Assembly: GCA_003508005.1 (NCBI GenBank)
Contig: DNUE01000017.1
Coordinates: 741 to 64,740 of the forward strand
Direction: 5' to 3'
Origin: Desulfobulbaceae bacterium
Lineage (GTDB): Bacteria; Desulfobacterota; Desulfobulbia; Desulfobulbales; Desulfobulbaceae
Length of the DNA stretch: 64,000 bases
The notes under the pieces were generated by a model. That model was not told the DNA's origin and did not search any database. It saw nothing but the letters and a program-made list of their open reading frames with translations. This document shows positions 18,127 through 27,228 of this stretch, one piece after another; within the stretch, counting starts at the first letter, position 1, and every line of letters begins with the position of its first letter. Both the position numbers and the translations under genes were made by a program.

Positions 18127-20541
18127 CTATCGTCGGCCCAGCGCTCTTGCCAGGGGGCGGAATTGGAGGCTGTAGAGCATCTCCAGGTAGCGCCTGGTTT
18201 CCATGCGTTCCAGATTGGAGACATAGCGCCAGAAACCGTAGATACGGGCAAGGGTCATCATTCGCTCCGCATAGAGTTTCCATGTGTACCTGGCTTGGAC
18301 CCGGTCAATCCCGCCTTGGGCAATCCGCCGCCAGTACAGGGGATCTTCCTTGCAGCGGCGGAAGAAATCGACCAGCTTGCTGCTGATGGTTGTTTCATAG
18401 TTTGGGTCGATATGAAAGCCGGATATTTCATTCTCAATGATTTCCATGGGCCCGCCGAAACAAGTGGCAAAGGTCGGCAAGCCGCTGCCCATGGCCTCGA
18501 TGACGGTGAGGCCGAAGGCTTCGAACAGGGCAGGCTGCACAAAGACACCCTGTCGGTCGGCCACGCAGCGATAGATTTCGCCGGCCGTTTTTTTCGCCAG
18601 GTGCATGCCAAGCCAGCGAACCTGGCCGTCCAACCGGTATTCATCAAAAAGGCCGTGCATCAGGCGGATCTGGTCAATCTCCTCGGCATCCGCCGAGTGG
18701 TCGGGGTTGATGTGGCCGCCGATCACCAGCAGGTTGGCAAGTTCCCTCAGTTCTGGGTTCCGGCCGTAGAGTCGGACCAGGCCGGTAAGGTTTTTGATCC
18801 GGTCCAGACGGGCCATGGTCAGGATGAGAGGCCTGTCCTGCTCCACCAGCATACCCCGAGACTCCTCAGGCATGGGGGCACCGTAAATCAGTTCTTCAAT
18901 CTTCGGCCGCAGTTCGTTGAAACGACGATCGGCCTCCTGCGCTGGAAAATAGATTTCCGGGTCAGCGCCCGGGGAGACGATGTTGAACTTGGGGTCATAG
19001 ACATCGATCCCGTGGATAACGCGGTAGAGATTCGGCATGGTAAAGGTCATATAACTTTCATACTGGCCGGGGTTGTCCTCGGTGCCGGCGATTTCCTGGT
19101 AGGTGCTGGTGATGATGAAATCAGCACTGTTCATGGCGATGAGGTCTGCGGTGAACTGGCAGGAGAAGTGATATTGCGCCTCGTTCTGCTGCCAGTAGAG
19201 ATCTGAATAGAGGTACTTTGCCTTTTCCAGGGCGTGGGCGATGTTGCACTGGGTGACCCCGAGCTTGTGGGAGATGAGACTTGCCACCAGGTTGCCGTCC
19301 GAATAGTTGCCGATGATCAGGTCCGGCCGGCCGTCAAGCTCGGCCACCAGCTTCTTGCCCGCGTCCTTGGCAAAGCGTTCAAGGTATGGCCATATTTCAA
19401 AACGGGAGATCCAGTGGGGGATGACCTCGCCCGATTCACCGTGGAAGGGGATCCGGAGGATGGTGCTGTTATGTGTTCCGTTGATCGTCTCCAGGCGTTG
19501 ATGGCAGGTGGTGCCATCTGATTCGGGGATGAGCCTGGTAAGGACGATGATCCGCGGCTTGATCTCCAGCCCCTGATTATATATCCGCTGCTGCATTTCG
19601 TTTTCCAGTGCCCTGACCTGATCGAGTATGTACACTACCTGGCCGCCGGTGTCGGGACGGCCCAGGACATTGCCCTGGCCGAAAAAACCGTGCGGAGAGA
19701 TGATCGCGATGGAAAAGATCATCGGGATTCGGGCGAGAAAAACCTCCAGGGTGCTGGGTGACGGTGCTTCCAGAATGTCCAGGAGGATACGCATGGACTC
19801 CTTGATAATGCGGACGGTCCTGCCCCAGCCCGGCTCAAAGCCTAATTCTCGAAGCTCCAGCCGGATCGACTGCCAGTCGGTGGTGTCGTCCAGACCGCTC
19901 AGCAGGGTCCATGCCTGCCTGAGTGCCTGTCGCAGTTCATCCGTGCTGTTGATCGCCTCGTTGAGCATCAGCTGCTGATTGCGATAGCGGTGCAGTTGCA
20001 GAAAACGGAGCAGGCGGTTGTCTTCGCGGCTCAATTCTTGAAAAAGGCCGCTTGACAGGCGGCGGTTGAGGAATTCGACGCCGCGGCCGATCGAGTGCTC
20101 CTCCTGCAGTTTAAAAAAATTGCGCAGAAAAGGGGCAAAATCGATTTCCAGAGGCCATTGGTCAGCACGGTCTCCCACTACATGGTTCTCCTTGAATTTG
20201 AGAAACCGCTCGGGGGGGATGACCTCCATGGACAGCGAAGCCAGGTGGATGCGCAGGTAGAGCCAGTGGGCCACTCTCCTGCGCAGGGCAAAATAGGCCC
20301 AGGGCTGCTGAATGGTTGCCTCCTGCGCCCATTCGACGAGGGTATTGAAGGGGCCTGCCCTGAGGGATTCCGCATTGTTTTCCCGGGTCACCCGGCTGAA
20401 AATGTCATAGATGCCGGTGCGCAGGAGAAGGGGCTGGTTGCTGTCGCAGAGAGCCTGCAGGAAGATGCGGGATTCCTCAGGGTGCAGCTTGAGGAACTGG
20501 TGCAAGCGATTTTCAAATTGCAGTTGCTTTGTTGGTGGCAT
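18127..20541 (-). CDS. Sucrose synthase (GT4 family)
   Basis: This 804-residue enzyme has the length and architecture of sucrose synthase, with an N-terminal regulatory region (1-250) and a GT-B catalytic pair. Signatures are SPHGFFGQGNVLGRPDTGGQ, RFEIWPYLERFAKDAG, PDLIIGNYSDGNLVASL, CNIAHALEKAKYLYSD and QPALFEAFGLTVIEAM. It reversibly converts sucrose and NDP to NDP-glucose and fructose; in bacteria the cleavage direction usually dominates. GGAG lies 6 nt before the ATG. The gene starts 1 bp after the fructokinase stop, so the two are cotranscribed and the kinase would remove the released fructose. It is divergent from sucrose-phosphate synthase. Confidence 0.93.
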   Translation of the reverse strand: MPPTKQLQFENRLHQFLKLHPEESRIFLQALCDSNQPLLLRTGIYDIFSRVTRENNAESLRAGPFNTLVEWAQEATIQQPWAYFALRRRVAHWLYLRIHLASLSMEVIPPERFLKFKENHVVGDRADQWPLEIDFAPFLRNFFKLQEEHSIGRGVEFLNRRLSSGLFQELSREDNRLLRFLQLHRYRNQQLMLNEAINSTDELRQALRQAWTLLSGLDDTTDWQSIRLELRELGFEPGWGRTVRIIKESMRILLDILEAPSPSTLEVFLARIPMIFSIAIISPHGFFGQGNVLGRPDTGGQVVYILDQVRALENEMQQRIYNQGLEIKPRIIVLTRLIPESDGTTCHQRLETINGTHNSTILRIPFHGESGEVIPHWISRFEIWPYLERFAKDAGKKLVAELDGRPDLIIGNYSDGNLVASLISHKLGVTQCNIAHALEKAKYLYSDLYWQQNEAQYHFSCQFTADLIAMNSADFIITSTYQEIAGTEDNPGQYESYMTFTMPNLYRVIHGIDVYDPKFNIVSPGADPEIYFPAQEADRRFNELRPKIEELIYGAPMPEESRGMLVEQDRPLILTMARLDRIKNLTGLVRLYGRNPELRELANLLVIGGHINPDHSADAEEIDQIRLMHGLFDEYRLDGQVRWLGMHLAKKTAGEIYRCVADRQGVFVQPALFEAFGLTVIEAMGSGLPTFATCFGGPMEIIENEISGFHIDPNYETTISSKLVDFFRRCKEDPLYWRRIAQGGIDRVQARYTWKLYAERMMTLARIYGFWRYVSNLERMETRRYLEMLYSLQFRPLARALGRR

Positions 20542-20542
20542 G

Positions 20543-21442
20543 TCAGCTCCATTGCCCCCGGATAGCGGTATAGAAATTTCGTTCCGTGGTAATAGCCCCG
20601 CACCGGCCGATCACGGCGGAGGCAAAGTACTGGGCCCTCTCCATGGTCAACGGCAGAGGCCAGTCTTGTACCAGGCCAAGCAGCAGGATGGAGGAAAAGG
20701 CGTCGCCTGCGCCTACCGTGTCCACGACCGGACAGACCTTTTCCGGCACAACCGCATAATGACCTCCTTCTGCAGTCAGGGCCATTGCCCCTTTGTTTCC
20801 CAGGGTGATGAAGATCGCGCTCAGGTTGAAGCGTTCCAGCGCCCTTCCGCCACGCTCCGCAATGGTTCCCCCTCCTGGGAAGAGGGTGTTCAGTTCGTGC
20901 TCGTTGAGTTTGAGCCAGGTCGTCTCCTGCAGCAGGGAGAAGACAAGTTCTCTGCTCCACCACGGATCGCGCAGGTTGATATCGACAAAGATCGGGCAGG
21001 CAACCTGTTCCTTTATCCGGAAAAGGGTTTTTCTGGTTGTATCATTTCGCAAAGCCAGGGAACCGTGATAGAGGAAACAGGGGGTGCTCAGCTCTTCAGG
21101 CAGGCGGAAGACAATCCGGTCGTAGGCCTGGTCCGGCAGGACCGTAAACTGGGGTTCGCCTGCCTGCAGGGTTACGGTCACTTTCCCAGTGGGAAGGTCG
21201 GGATCGATCTGGAGCCCTGAGGTATCCATAGCCCCTTTTTCCATCATCTGTTTAATCTGTTCTCCCCGTGAGTCATTACCGACCCTGCTGAGGAAAAGGG
21301 GAGACAGGCCGAGGGCCTGCAGGTTCCAGGCGACGTTGAACGGCGCGCCACCGGCGATTTCTCGTCCGTCCGGGAAACAGTCATAGAGGACTTCACCGAA
21401 AATAATGGGCGCAAAGAGAGGCAATTTTTTTTTCTGTTGCAT
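20543..21442 (-). CDS. PfkB-family carbohydrate kinase, probable fructokinase
   Basis: The 299-residue ribokinase-fold kinase has an N-terminal GEVLYDCFPDG, the substrate-binding GGAPFNVAWNLQALG, and the PfkB signature DTVGAGDAFSSILLLGL with the catalytic Asp. GGAPFNVA resembles bacterial fructokinases. A longer frame starts at 21505, but its first 21 residues do not resemble the family and 21442 places the first beta strand normally; neither start has a strong ribosome binding site. Position directly upstream of sucrose synthase argues that it phosphorylates fructose released from sucrose. Confidence 0.87.
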   Translation of the reverse strand: MQQKKKLPLFAPIIFGEVLYDCFPDGREIAGGAPFNVAWNLQALGLSPLFLSRVGNDSRGEQIKQMMEKGAMDTSGLQIDPDLPTGKVTVTLQAGEPQFTVLPDQAYDRIVFRLPEELSTPCFLYHGSLALRNDTTRKTLFRIKEQVACPIFVDINLRDPWWSRELVFSLLQETTWLKLNEHELNTLFPGGGTIAERGGRALERFNLSAIFITLGNKGAMALTAEGGHYAVVPEKVCPVVDTVGAGDAFSSILLLGLVQDWPLPLTMERAQYFASAVIGRCGAITTERNFYTAIRGQWS

Positions 21443-21565
21443 TGCTTTAGGGTAACAGAAAGTTCCCGCGGAAACAACCGCAATGCTTTTTTTCTCGCAA
21501 CCCATTTGTTGATGATTTCTTTTGTATTATGAATATATATAGTTATTTCATGTTGTTGTTCATTG

Positions 21566-21593
21566 TTGACAAAGGGTGTCAATATAGTATCAT
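21566..21593 (+). promoter_or_regulatory. Promoter with overlapping palindrome upstream of sucrose-phosphate synthase
   Basis: TTGACA (21566-21571), a 16-bp spacer and TATCAT (21588-21593) form a good sigma-70 promoter directed at the synthase gene. The -35 box is one arm of an inverted repeat, TTGACA-N5-TGTCAA (21566-21582), a plausible operator. The 155-bp divergent intergenic region is very AT-rich. Confidence 0.55.
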
Positions 21594-21661
21594 GCATAAT
21601 GATATGAAAAATGTTCATCAATTTTGCTTGTAATTAACATTATAAGATTTTAGATAAATAG

Positions 21662-23881
21662 ATGTCGGGGCTCTATATTCAACTGTTCAGTATTCATGGT
21701 CTTGTTCGAGGGAAGGCTCCCGAGCTCGGCCGTGACGCTGATACAGGCGGCCAGGTCAAATATGTGCTGGAGTTGGCCGTTGAGCTGGCTAAGCGCGAGG
21801 AAGTCGCCAGGGTTGATCTGATGACCCGGTTGCTTGACGACAAGGCGGTGGGGAGCGATTATCTTGCCGATATCGAGCCTCTCAGCGACAAGGCGCGGAT
21901 TATCCGTATTCAGTGCGGAGGGCGCAAGTACCTGCGTAAAGAGTTGCTCTGGCCCCATCTCGAAGAGTTCATTGACCGGACGATCAAGTTCATCAAAAAA
22001 CAGCAATGGGTTCCGGATATCGTGCACGGCCATTATGCGGACGCAGGGTACGTGGCCATGGAATTGGGAATTGCCTTTGATATTCCCTTTGTTTTTACCG
22101 GTCACTCGCTGGGACGCAACAAAAAGGAAAAGCTCCTGGCAGACGGTTTGAGCGAGGAGCGGATCAACAGGCATTACGCGATGGACACCAGGATTCATGT
22201 GGAGGAGGAGATTATCCGCAACGCCGGGCTGATCGTCACCTCCACCCAGCAGGAGATCGACCGGCAGTACGGTCTCTATCCCAGTTACGAGCATTGTCGC
22301 TTCGCAGTTATCCCGCCGGGAATTGATCTGGAAACCTTTTATCCCTTCTACAACTACCGTCTTGACCCCGAGTTGATCAGTGAAGAGACCAAACAGACCC
22401 GGCTGGCTCTGATGGAGGAACTTCAGCGGTTCTGGACTGTGCCGGATAAGCCATTCATTCTTGCTCTGTGCCGGCCTGACCATCGGAAAAACATCACCGG
22501 CCTCCTTGAGGCCTACGGCACCAGTTCCGAGCTGAGAGCCATCGCCAATCTGGCGGTATTTGCCGGGATCCGGCAGAATATTGCATCTATGGAAGAGAAC
22601 GAGCGGGAGGTCTTGACCGATATGCTTCTGCAGATGGACCGGCTCGACCTTTACGGTAAGCTGGCTATTCCGAAAAAACATGACTTTGCCACCGAGGTCC
22701 CGGAACTTTATCGCTTCTGCGCCGAAAAAGGCGGCGTCTTTGTCAATCCTGCCCTGATCGAGCCGTTTGGCCTGACACTGATCGAGGCCTCGGCCTGCGG
22801 TTTGCCCATCGTTGCCACCAATGACGGTGGGCCGGTGGACATCGTGGCCAACTGCGGCAGCGGCATCCTGGTTGACGCCCGTCGGCCAGAAGAGATCGGC
22901 ACGGCCATCAAGTTGATCCTGGTGGACCGGGAAATGTGGGACCGTTTTTCCAATAACGGTGTCACCGGGGTTCGCAGCCATTACGCATGGCCGTCCCATT
23001 GCCGCAAATTCATGGAGTATGTCCGGGACGTCTTTCCGGGCGTCTTGCCCAGTACCATTCAGTTCGGGGCAGGAAAAGCTGGTGAGCGGCGGTGGGCTTT
23101 CGGCAAGCGGCTGACCGGGGCAAGCCAGTTGATGATTACCGATATCGATCACACCCTGGTGGGCGATTACGAAAGCCTGCAGCACCTTCTTGCGCTTCTT
23201 GACCGCTACCGTGAGAATACCGCCTGGGGAGTGGCGACCGGGCGCAGCCTGGAGCTGACCCTGGACGTCATGACCGAAAGCAATATTCCCCTGCCGGACA
23301 TTCTTATTTGTTCGGTGGGCACGGAAATATATTATGGCTCTGATCTGCGCAGGGACAAGGGATGGCTGCAGCATATCTCCCACCGCTGGAAGCCTTCTGA
23401 GATTAAAGCGGTTCTGGGTGACTTGGATTTCCTTAGCTTTCAGGAGGCGGAAGGCCAGCGCAGCCATAAGATCAGTTACTATATGGAAAACAATCCGGAT
23501 TGCCTGACCGAGGTGCACCAACGACTGCGGGAATCGCAGTTGCAGTGTCGGGTGATTTATTCCCATGGCCGTTTTCTCGATATCCTGCCACATCGCGCGT
23601 CCAAGGGGAGGGCAATCAAGTATTTGAAAAACAAATACGGTTTTCCTTCGACCAAAGTTATGGTTGCCGGGGATTCGGGCAATGACGAGGATATGCTCCG
23701 GGCCGGCAACAACGGTCTGGTGGTAAGGAACCACAGTCCGGAGCTGGATCATCTGCAAGGTCTGCCCAGGGTGTTCTTCAGTCAGTATGATTATGCGGCC
23801 GGCGTTATCGAAGGTCTGCTCTATTTCGGTTTCCTCCCTCCGCACGAGGCGGATTTTCTTTCTGCGCCGCCCCGCCTGTAA
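21662..23881 (+). CDS. Sucrose-phosphate synthase with fused HAD-type phosphatase domain
   Basis: The 739-residue protein begins with a GT4 synthase (about 1-470: GRDADTGGQVKYVLELAVEL, PDIVHGHYADAG, FTGHSLGRNKKEKL, CRPDHRKNITGL, EPFGLTLIEASACGLP). A HAD phosphatase domain follows (about 495-730) with motif I DIDHTLVGD and the later GDSGNDEDML. It would make sucrose-6-phosphate from NDP-glucose and fructose-6-phosphate and may dephosphorylate it in place. Both domains keep their key residues. No separate sucrose-phosphatase gene is seen nearby. The gene lacks a clear Shine-Dalgarno. It diverges from the fructokinase/sucrose synthase pair, completing a synthesis and breakdown cycle, perhaps for osmoprotection or carbon storage. 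Confidence 0.92.
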   Translation: MSGLYIQLFSIHGLVRGKAPELGRDADTGGQVKYVLELAVELAKREEVARVDLMTRLLDDKAVGSDYLADIEPLSDKARIIRIQCGGRKYLRKELLWPHLEEFIDRTIKFIKKQQWVPDIVHGHYADAGYVAMELGIAFDIPFVFTGHSLGRNKKEKLLADGLSEERINRHYAMDTRIHVEEEIIRNAGLIVTSTQQEIDRQYGLYPSYEHCRFAVIPPGIDLETFYPFYNYRLDPELISEETKQTRLALMEELQRFWTVPDKPFILALCRPDHRKNITGLLEAYGTSSELRAIANLAVFAGIRQNIASMEENEREVLTDMLLQMDRLDLYGKLAIPKKHDFATEVPELYRFCAEKGGVFVNPALIEPFGLTLIEASACGLPIVATNDGGPVDIVANCGSGILVDARRPEEIGTAIKLILVDREMWDRFSNNGVTGVRSHYAWPSHCRKFMEYVRDVFPGVLPSTIQFGAGKAGERRWAFGKRLTGASQLMITDIDHTLVGDYESLQHLLALLDRYRENTAWGVATGRSLELTLDVMTESNIPLPDILICSVGTEIYYGSDLRRDKGWLQHISHRWKPSEIKAVLGDLDFLSFQEAEGQRSHKISYYMENNPDCLTEVHQRLRESQLQCRVIYSHGRFLDILPHRASKGRAIKYLKNKYGFPSTKVMVAGDSGNDEDMLRAGNNGLVVRNHSPELDHLQGLPRVFFSQYDYAAGVIEGLLYFGFLPPHEADFLSAPPRL

Positions 23882-23980
23882 ATACCAGTTGCGCTTATTC
23901 CCTGTATTGTATTATCGGTTCGTGGTCTTATGTTTGCCATTTGCTGCAAGTGCAAAAGGCGGTAGTGGGGGTGATTTTTC

Positions 23981-24574
23981 ATGGCGACGAGGTTGCTTTT
24001 GATCCGCCATGCGGCGATTGACAGGGACATGGGACTGCTGCTGGTCGGTGCAACCGATGTCTCAGCAAGTCAGAAGGGATTGGATGATTTGCAGCGGCTG
24101 GCCCCTGTGCTGGCGGGTTTTAACCCGGAGTCTTGGCTCTGCAGTCCCCTGTTGCGAGCCCGGCAGAGCATGGCCCGGTTGGGAGAATTTTGCCAGACGG
24201 CACAAACGGCTGTTGTTGACGAACGACTGCGGGAAATTGACTTTGGCCGCTGGGAGATGAAGAGTTTTGCCGAGATTGCGGCGGTGGACCGGGAACTGAT
24301 ACCAGGCTGGACCGAGTACACTGACTTCGCCTTTCCGGACGGCGAGCCGGTGGCGTTATTCTGCGCACGGTTGGCCTCCGTCCTGGCTGATCTGCAGGTT
24401 GCGGTTCACAGGGAAATAGCCGTGGTCTCCCACGGTGGCGTCATCCGCACCCTCATTTGTCTTGCCTTGGGCCTGCCACCGAAGCATTACCTGCTTTTTG
24501 ACGTGAAGCCGGGTAGCCTGGCGGTTCTTGACCTTCATCCTGAGGGGGCGGTCCTGGCCGGCTTAAATCTGTAA
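23981..24574 (+). CDS. cobC: Histidine-phosphatase family protein, probable alpha-ribazole phosphatase
   Basis: The 197-residue protein has the phosphoglycerate-mutase fold signatures: LLLIRHAAID (catalytic His, with Ala in place of the usual Gly of RHG), SPLLRARQSM, LREIDFGRWE and VVSHGGVIRTL. CobC-type members remove the phosphate from alpha-ribazole-5-phosphate or adenosylcobalamin-5-phosphate in lower-ligand assembly. It is the first gene of a cobC-cobU-cobT-cobS run on the same strand, which supports this specific role. No cobalamin riboswitch was recognised in the 99 bp upstream. Confidence 0.82.
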   Translation: MATRLLLIRHAAIDRDMGLLLVGATDVSASQKGLDDLQRLAPVLAGFNPESWLCSPLLRARQSMARLGEFCQTAQTAVVDERLREIDFGRWEMKSFAEIAAVDRELIPGWTEYTDFAFPDGEPVALFCARLASVLADLQVAVHREIAVVSHGGVIRTLICLALGLPPKHYLLFDVKPGSLAVLDLHPEGAVLAGLNL

Positions 24575-24635
24575 TGGCGTCACAAAAATACTCTGCTGTT
24601 GCCTGCTACTATTTGCTGAATTTTCACCTTGCGAT

Positions 24636-25172
24636 ATGGCCAGGATTACCCTGATAACAGGCGGCAGCCGCAGCGGGAAATCCGCCTTTGCCCAGCGGCT
24701 GGCCGAGGAGGAGCCGGGATCGCGGCTGTTTCTCGCCACCAGCACGGTGACCGATCCCGAGATGGAACTGCGCATACGCCGCCATGTCCGAGACAGGCAA
24801 AAGGCAAACTGGACGACGGTGGAGGAGCCGCTTGACCTGGCCGGCCGGTTGCGGCAGGCGCACCGGTTCGACACGGTTCTCATCGACTGTCTGACCTTGT
24901 GGGTCAACAACCTGATGTTCGAGGCTGTCAGGAAAAACCTGACCTTGGACGAGGACCGGGTCAGGGAGGAAACGGAGCGGATGCTGACTGCTGCCCGGGC
25001 GCATCCCGGTGAGGTGATCGTGGTCACCAACGAGGTGGGCATGGGTATTGTGCCTGACAACGCGAACGCGCGGCTGTATCGTGACCTGATCGGCCGCTGC
25101 AGCCAGTGCGTAGGCCAGGCCGCAAACAGGGTATATCTGGTGAGCTGCGGCATTCCTTTGCAGATGAGATAG
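24636..25172 (+). CDS. cobU: Adenosylcobinamide kinase / adenosylcobinamide-phosphate guanylyltransferase
   Basis: The 178-residue CobU/CobP protein activates adenosylcobinamide with nucleotide triphosphate and then GTP, giving adenosylcobinamide-GDP. The P-loop GGSRSGKS lies at residues 7-14. FLATSTVTDPEMELRIRRH contains the guanylylation region, here with His near the end. LIDCLTLWVNNLM and VTNEVGMGIVPDNANAR are family blocks. The gene starts 61 bp after cobC and its product feeds CobS. Confidence 0.95.
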   Translation: MARITLITGGSRSGKSAFAQRLAEEEPGSRLFLATSTVTDPEMELRIRRHVRDRQKANWTTVEEPLDLAGRLRQAHRFDTVLIDCLTLWVNNLMFEAVRKNLTLDEDRVREETERMLTAARAHPGEVIVVTNEVGMGIVPDNANARLYRDLIGRCSQCVGQAANRVYLVSCGIPLQMR

Positions 25173-25203
25173 TTTAAGTTAATATAGATATTGGGTCAAG
25201 GTT

Positions 25204-26289
25204 ATGCGTTATAAGGAAAGCAGGGAATCGGTCAATTACCTTGAAGCGACATTTCGTCAGATTTTTCCTCAGGACTACCCTGTCCGTGAACATGCCCGGG
25301 CCCGGCTGGAGAGTTTGACCATGCCGCACTGGGCGTTGGGCGACCTCATGGACATGGCTGTGGCCCTGGCGGGGATGACTAGGTCGCTTACCCCGCCGGT
25401 CGCTCGGAAAAAAATCGTGGTAATGGTCGGGGATCATGGAGTGACCGTCGAGGGGGTGTCAAAGTATCCTTCTGCGGTAACGGCCCAGATGGTGTACAAT
25501 TTTGTGAACGGGGGGGCGGCCATCAATGCCTTGGCAAGGCAGGCCGGGGCCGAGGTGGTGGTCGCCGATATCGGGACCGAAGCCGATTTGGACGATCTCG
25601 CGAGGGCTGGCCGGATCATCACGAAAAAGATCGGGCCTGGGACGGCGAATATTGCCAGGGAACCGGCCATGACCAGGACCCACGCGGTGTTGGCGGTGGA
25701 GGCAGGCATCGAGATTGCCGAACAGCTTGGCCTGGGGACCGATGTCTTCGGAACCGGCGACATGGGGATCGGCAACACCACCCCCAGCACGGCTATCGCC
25801 GCAGTGCTCACCGGGCAGGAGGTAGCGACGCTTGCCGGCCGGGGCACCGGCCTGGATGATGCGCAGCTTGCACACAAGGTCAGGATCATCGAGCAGGCCA
25901 TACAGGTCAACCGCCCGGACCCTAAGGATGCCATGGATGTGCTGGCCAAGGTCGGCGGCTTCGAGATCGGCGCCATCGCAGGGCTGATCATCGGCGCAGC
26001 CGTGCAGCGCAAGCCGGTGGTGGTGGACGGGTTCATTTCCACTGCCGGAGCTCTCATCGCCTACGGTCTGGAACCCTTTGTCCGCGATTACATCATCTGC
26101 TCCCACTGCAGCGCGGAACCGGGGCATCGCTTCATGCACGAACGGCTTCGGCTCAAACCGCTGCTGGATTTGAATATGCGGCTGGGCGAGGGCACCGGCG
26201 CGGCTTTGGCCATGAATCTGGTTGAGGCCGCGGCGGCGGTGCTCACCGAGGTTGCCACCTTTGAGGATGCCGGGATCAGCAAGGGATGA
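25204..26289 (+). CDS. cobT: Nicotinate-nucleotide:dimethylbenzimidazole phosphoribosyltransferase
   Basis: The 361-residue CobT activates the lower-ligand base by forming alpha-ribazole-5-phosphate from nicotinate mononucleotide. Signatures are VVMVGDHGVTVEGVSKYP, NFVNGGAAINALARQAGA, TGDMGIGNTTPSTAIAAVL, VDGFISTAGALIA and the C-terminal LRLKPLLDLNMRLGEGTGAA with the catalytic Glu. Length and motif order are normal. It starts 31 bp after cobU, in the same operon. Confidence 0.96.
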   Translation: MRYKESRESVNYLEATFRQIFPQDYPVREHARARLESLTMPHWALGDLMDMAVALAGMTRSLTPPVARKKIVVMVGDHGVTVEGVSKYPSAVTAQMVYNFVNGGAAINALARQAGAEVVVADIGTEADLDDLARAGRIITKKIGPGTANIAREPAMTRTHAVLAVEAGIEIAEQLGLGTDVFGTGDMGIGNTTPSTAIAAVLTGQEVATLAGRGTGLDDAQLAHKVRIIEQAIQVNRPDPKDAMDVLAKVGGFEIGAIAGLIIGAAVQRKPVVVDGFISTAGALIAYGLEPFVRDYIICSHCSAEPGHRFMHERLRLKPLLDLNMRLGEGTGAALAMNLVEAAAAVLTEVATFEDAGISKG

Positions 26290-26358
26290 TGGGTTGAACC
26301 CTCGGGGAAAGAATTGAATTCTGTCCCCGGCTAATTCGCGACAAAATAGGACTGAGCA

Positions 26359-27102
26359 ATGCACTGGCTGAGAAACGGTGTCGCGGCCTTCCGGTTTCTG
26401 ACAATCCTCCCTCTGCCGGGATCTTTCGGCAGCATCGGTGACGATCTGCGCGGCGCCCTGCCCTGGTTTCCCCTGGTCGGCCTGGTCTTGGGGGGTATCG
26501 CAGCCGCAGGCGCATGGTTTTTCTGGCTGATTTTGCCCATGCAGGTGGCAGCCGTGGCCCTGACCCTTTTCCTGCTCTCGTTTTCCGGGGCTATGCATCT
26601 GGATGGCCTGGCTGATACCGCCGACGGGTTTTTCAGCGCCCGGGGCAGGCGGGAGATGCTTTTCATCATGCGGGACAGCCGGATCGGGGTAATGGGGGTT
26701 GTGGCCCTGGTCATGGTTCTCCTGCTCAAGGCCGCCTGCCTGGGGAGCCTGTCCCCGCAAGCGGCGGTGCGGGCAGGGCTGCTGATCCCTTTGGCTGGCA
26801 GGTGCGCCCTGGTTTTGATGGTCGTTGTGTTGCCCTATGTCCGGCCAGAGGGCGGCCTTGCCACAACCCTGTATGCGGGGCGTTCCCTCCGCCTTGTCCC
26901 CCTGGCGCTGGCGGTCCTCGCCCTGGCCGGGTTCGGATTCATGGGCTTGCGGGGGGGAGCGGCCGTGACTGCGGCCATGCTGGCGGTGCTGTTTTTTTCC
27001 TGGTATTGCCGGCGCAAAATCGGCGGGGCCACGGGCGATACCCTGGGCGCCTCCTGCGAACTGGCGGAGACCGCGGTAGCGCTGTCCTTGGCGGGACAAT
27101 AA
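26359..27102 (+). CDS. cobS: Adenosylcobinamide-GDP ribazoletransferase (cobalamin synthase)
   Basis: The 247-residue membrane enzyme joins adenosylcobinamide-GDP and alpha-ribazole(-phosphate), completing the nucleotide loop of cobalamin. It begins FRFLTILPLPG and contains the conserved acidic cytoplasmic motif MHLDGLADTADGFFS with MLFIMRDSRIGVMG shortly after, plus about six hydrophobic segments. It is the last gene of the cob operon. A heptanucleotide repeat array begins 5 bp after its stop. Confidence 0.95.
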   Translation: MHWLRNGVAAFRFLTILPLPGSFGSIGDDLRGALPWFPLVGLVLGGIAAAGAWFFWLILPMQVAAVALTLFLLSFSGAMHLDGLADTADGFFSARGRREMLFIMRDSRIGVMGVVALVMVLLLKAACLGSLSPQAAVRAGLLIPLAGRCALVLMVVVLPYVRPEGGLATTLYAGRSLRLVPLALAVLALAGFGFMGLRGGAAVTAAMLAVLFFSWYCRRKIGGATGDTLGASCELAETAVALSLAGQ

Positions 27103-27106
27103 CGAA

Positions 27107-27197
27107 GTTGGCAGTTATCAGTTGGCAGTCGTCAGCTCAGAGCTTGCCGGTTGGTGGTCAAACTTGTTATCTGCAAGCTGATACCTGATACCTTAAA
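27107..27197. repeat. Degenerate heptanucleotide array between cobS and xseA
   Basis: Thirteen 7-bp steps keep phase from GTTGGCA (27107), GTTATCA and GTTGGCA through to GCTGATA (27177), CCTGATA and CCTTAAA (27191). The central units are the most diverged. It lies between convergent genes. Confidence 0.65.
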
Positions 27198-27228
27198 AAA
27201 AGCGGCCAGATCACTCCTCGATAGCTTG

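Noticed and set aside
21650..23845. 731-codon antisense frame opposite sucrose-phosphate synthase
   Set aside because: No domain, and the plus strand has complete GT4 and HAD motifs.
23882..23980. Cobalamin riboswitch upstream of cobC
   Set aside because: The 99-bp region is too short and lacks a recognisable B12-box-like block.
25459..27099. 546-codon antisense frame opposite cobT/cobS
   Set aside because: Gln/Arg/Pro-rich shadow product spanning two real genes.
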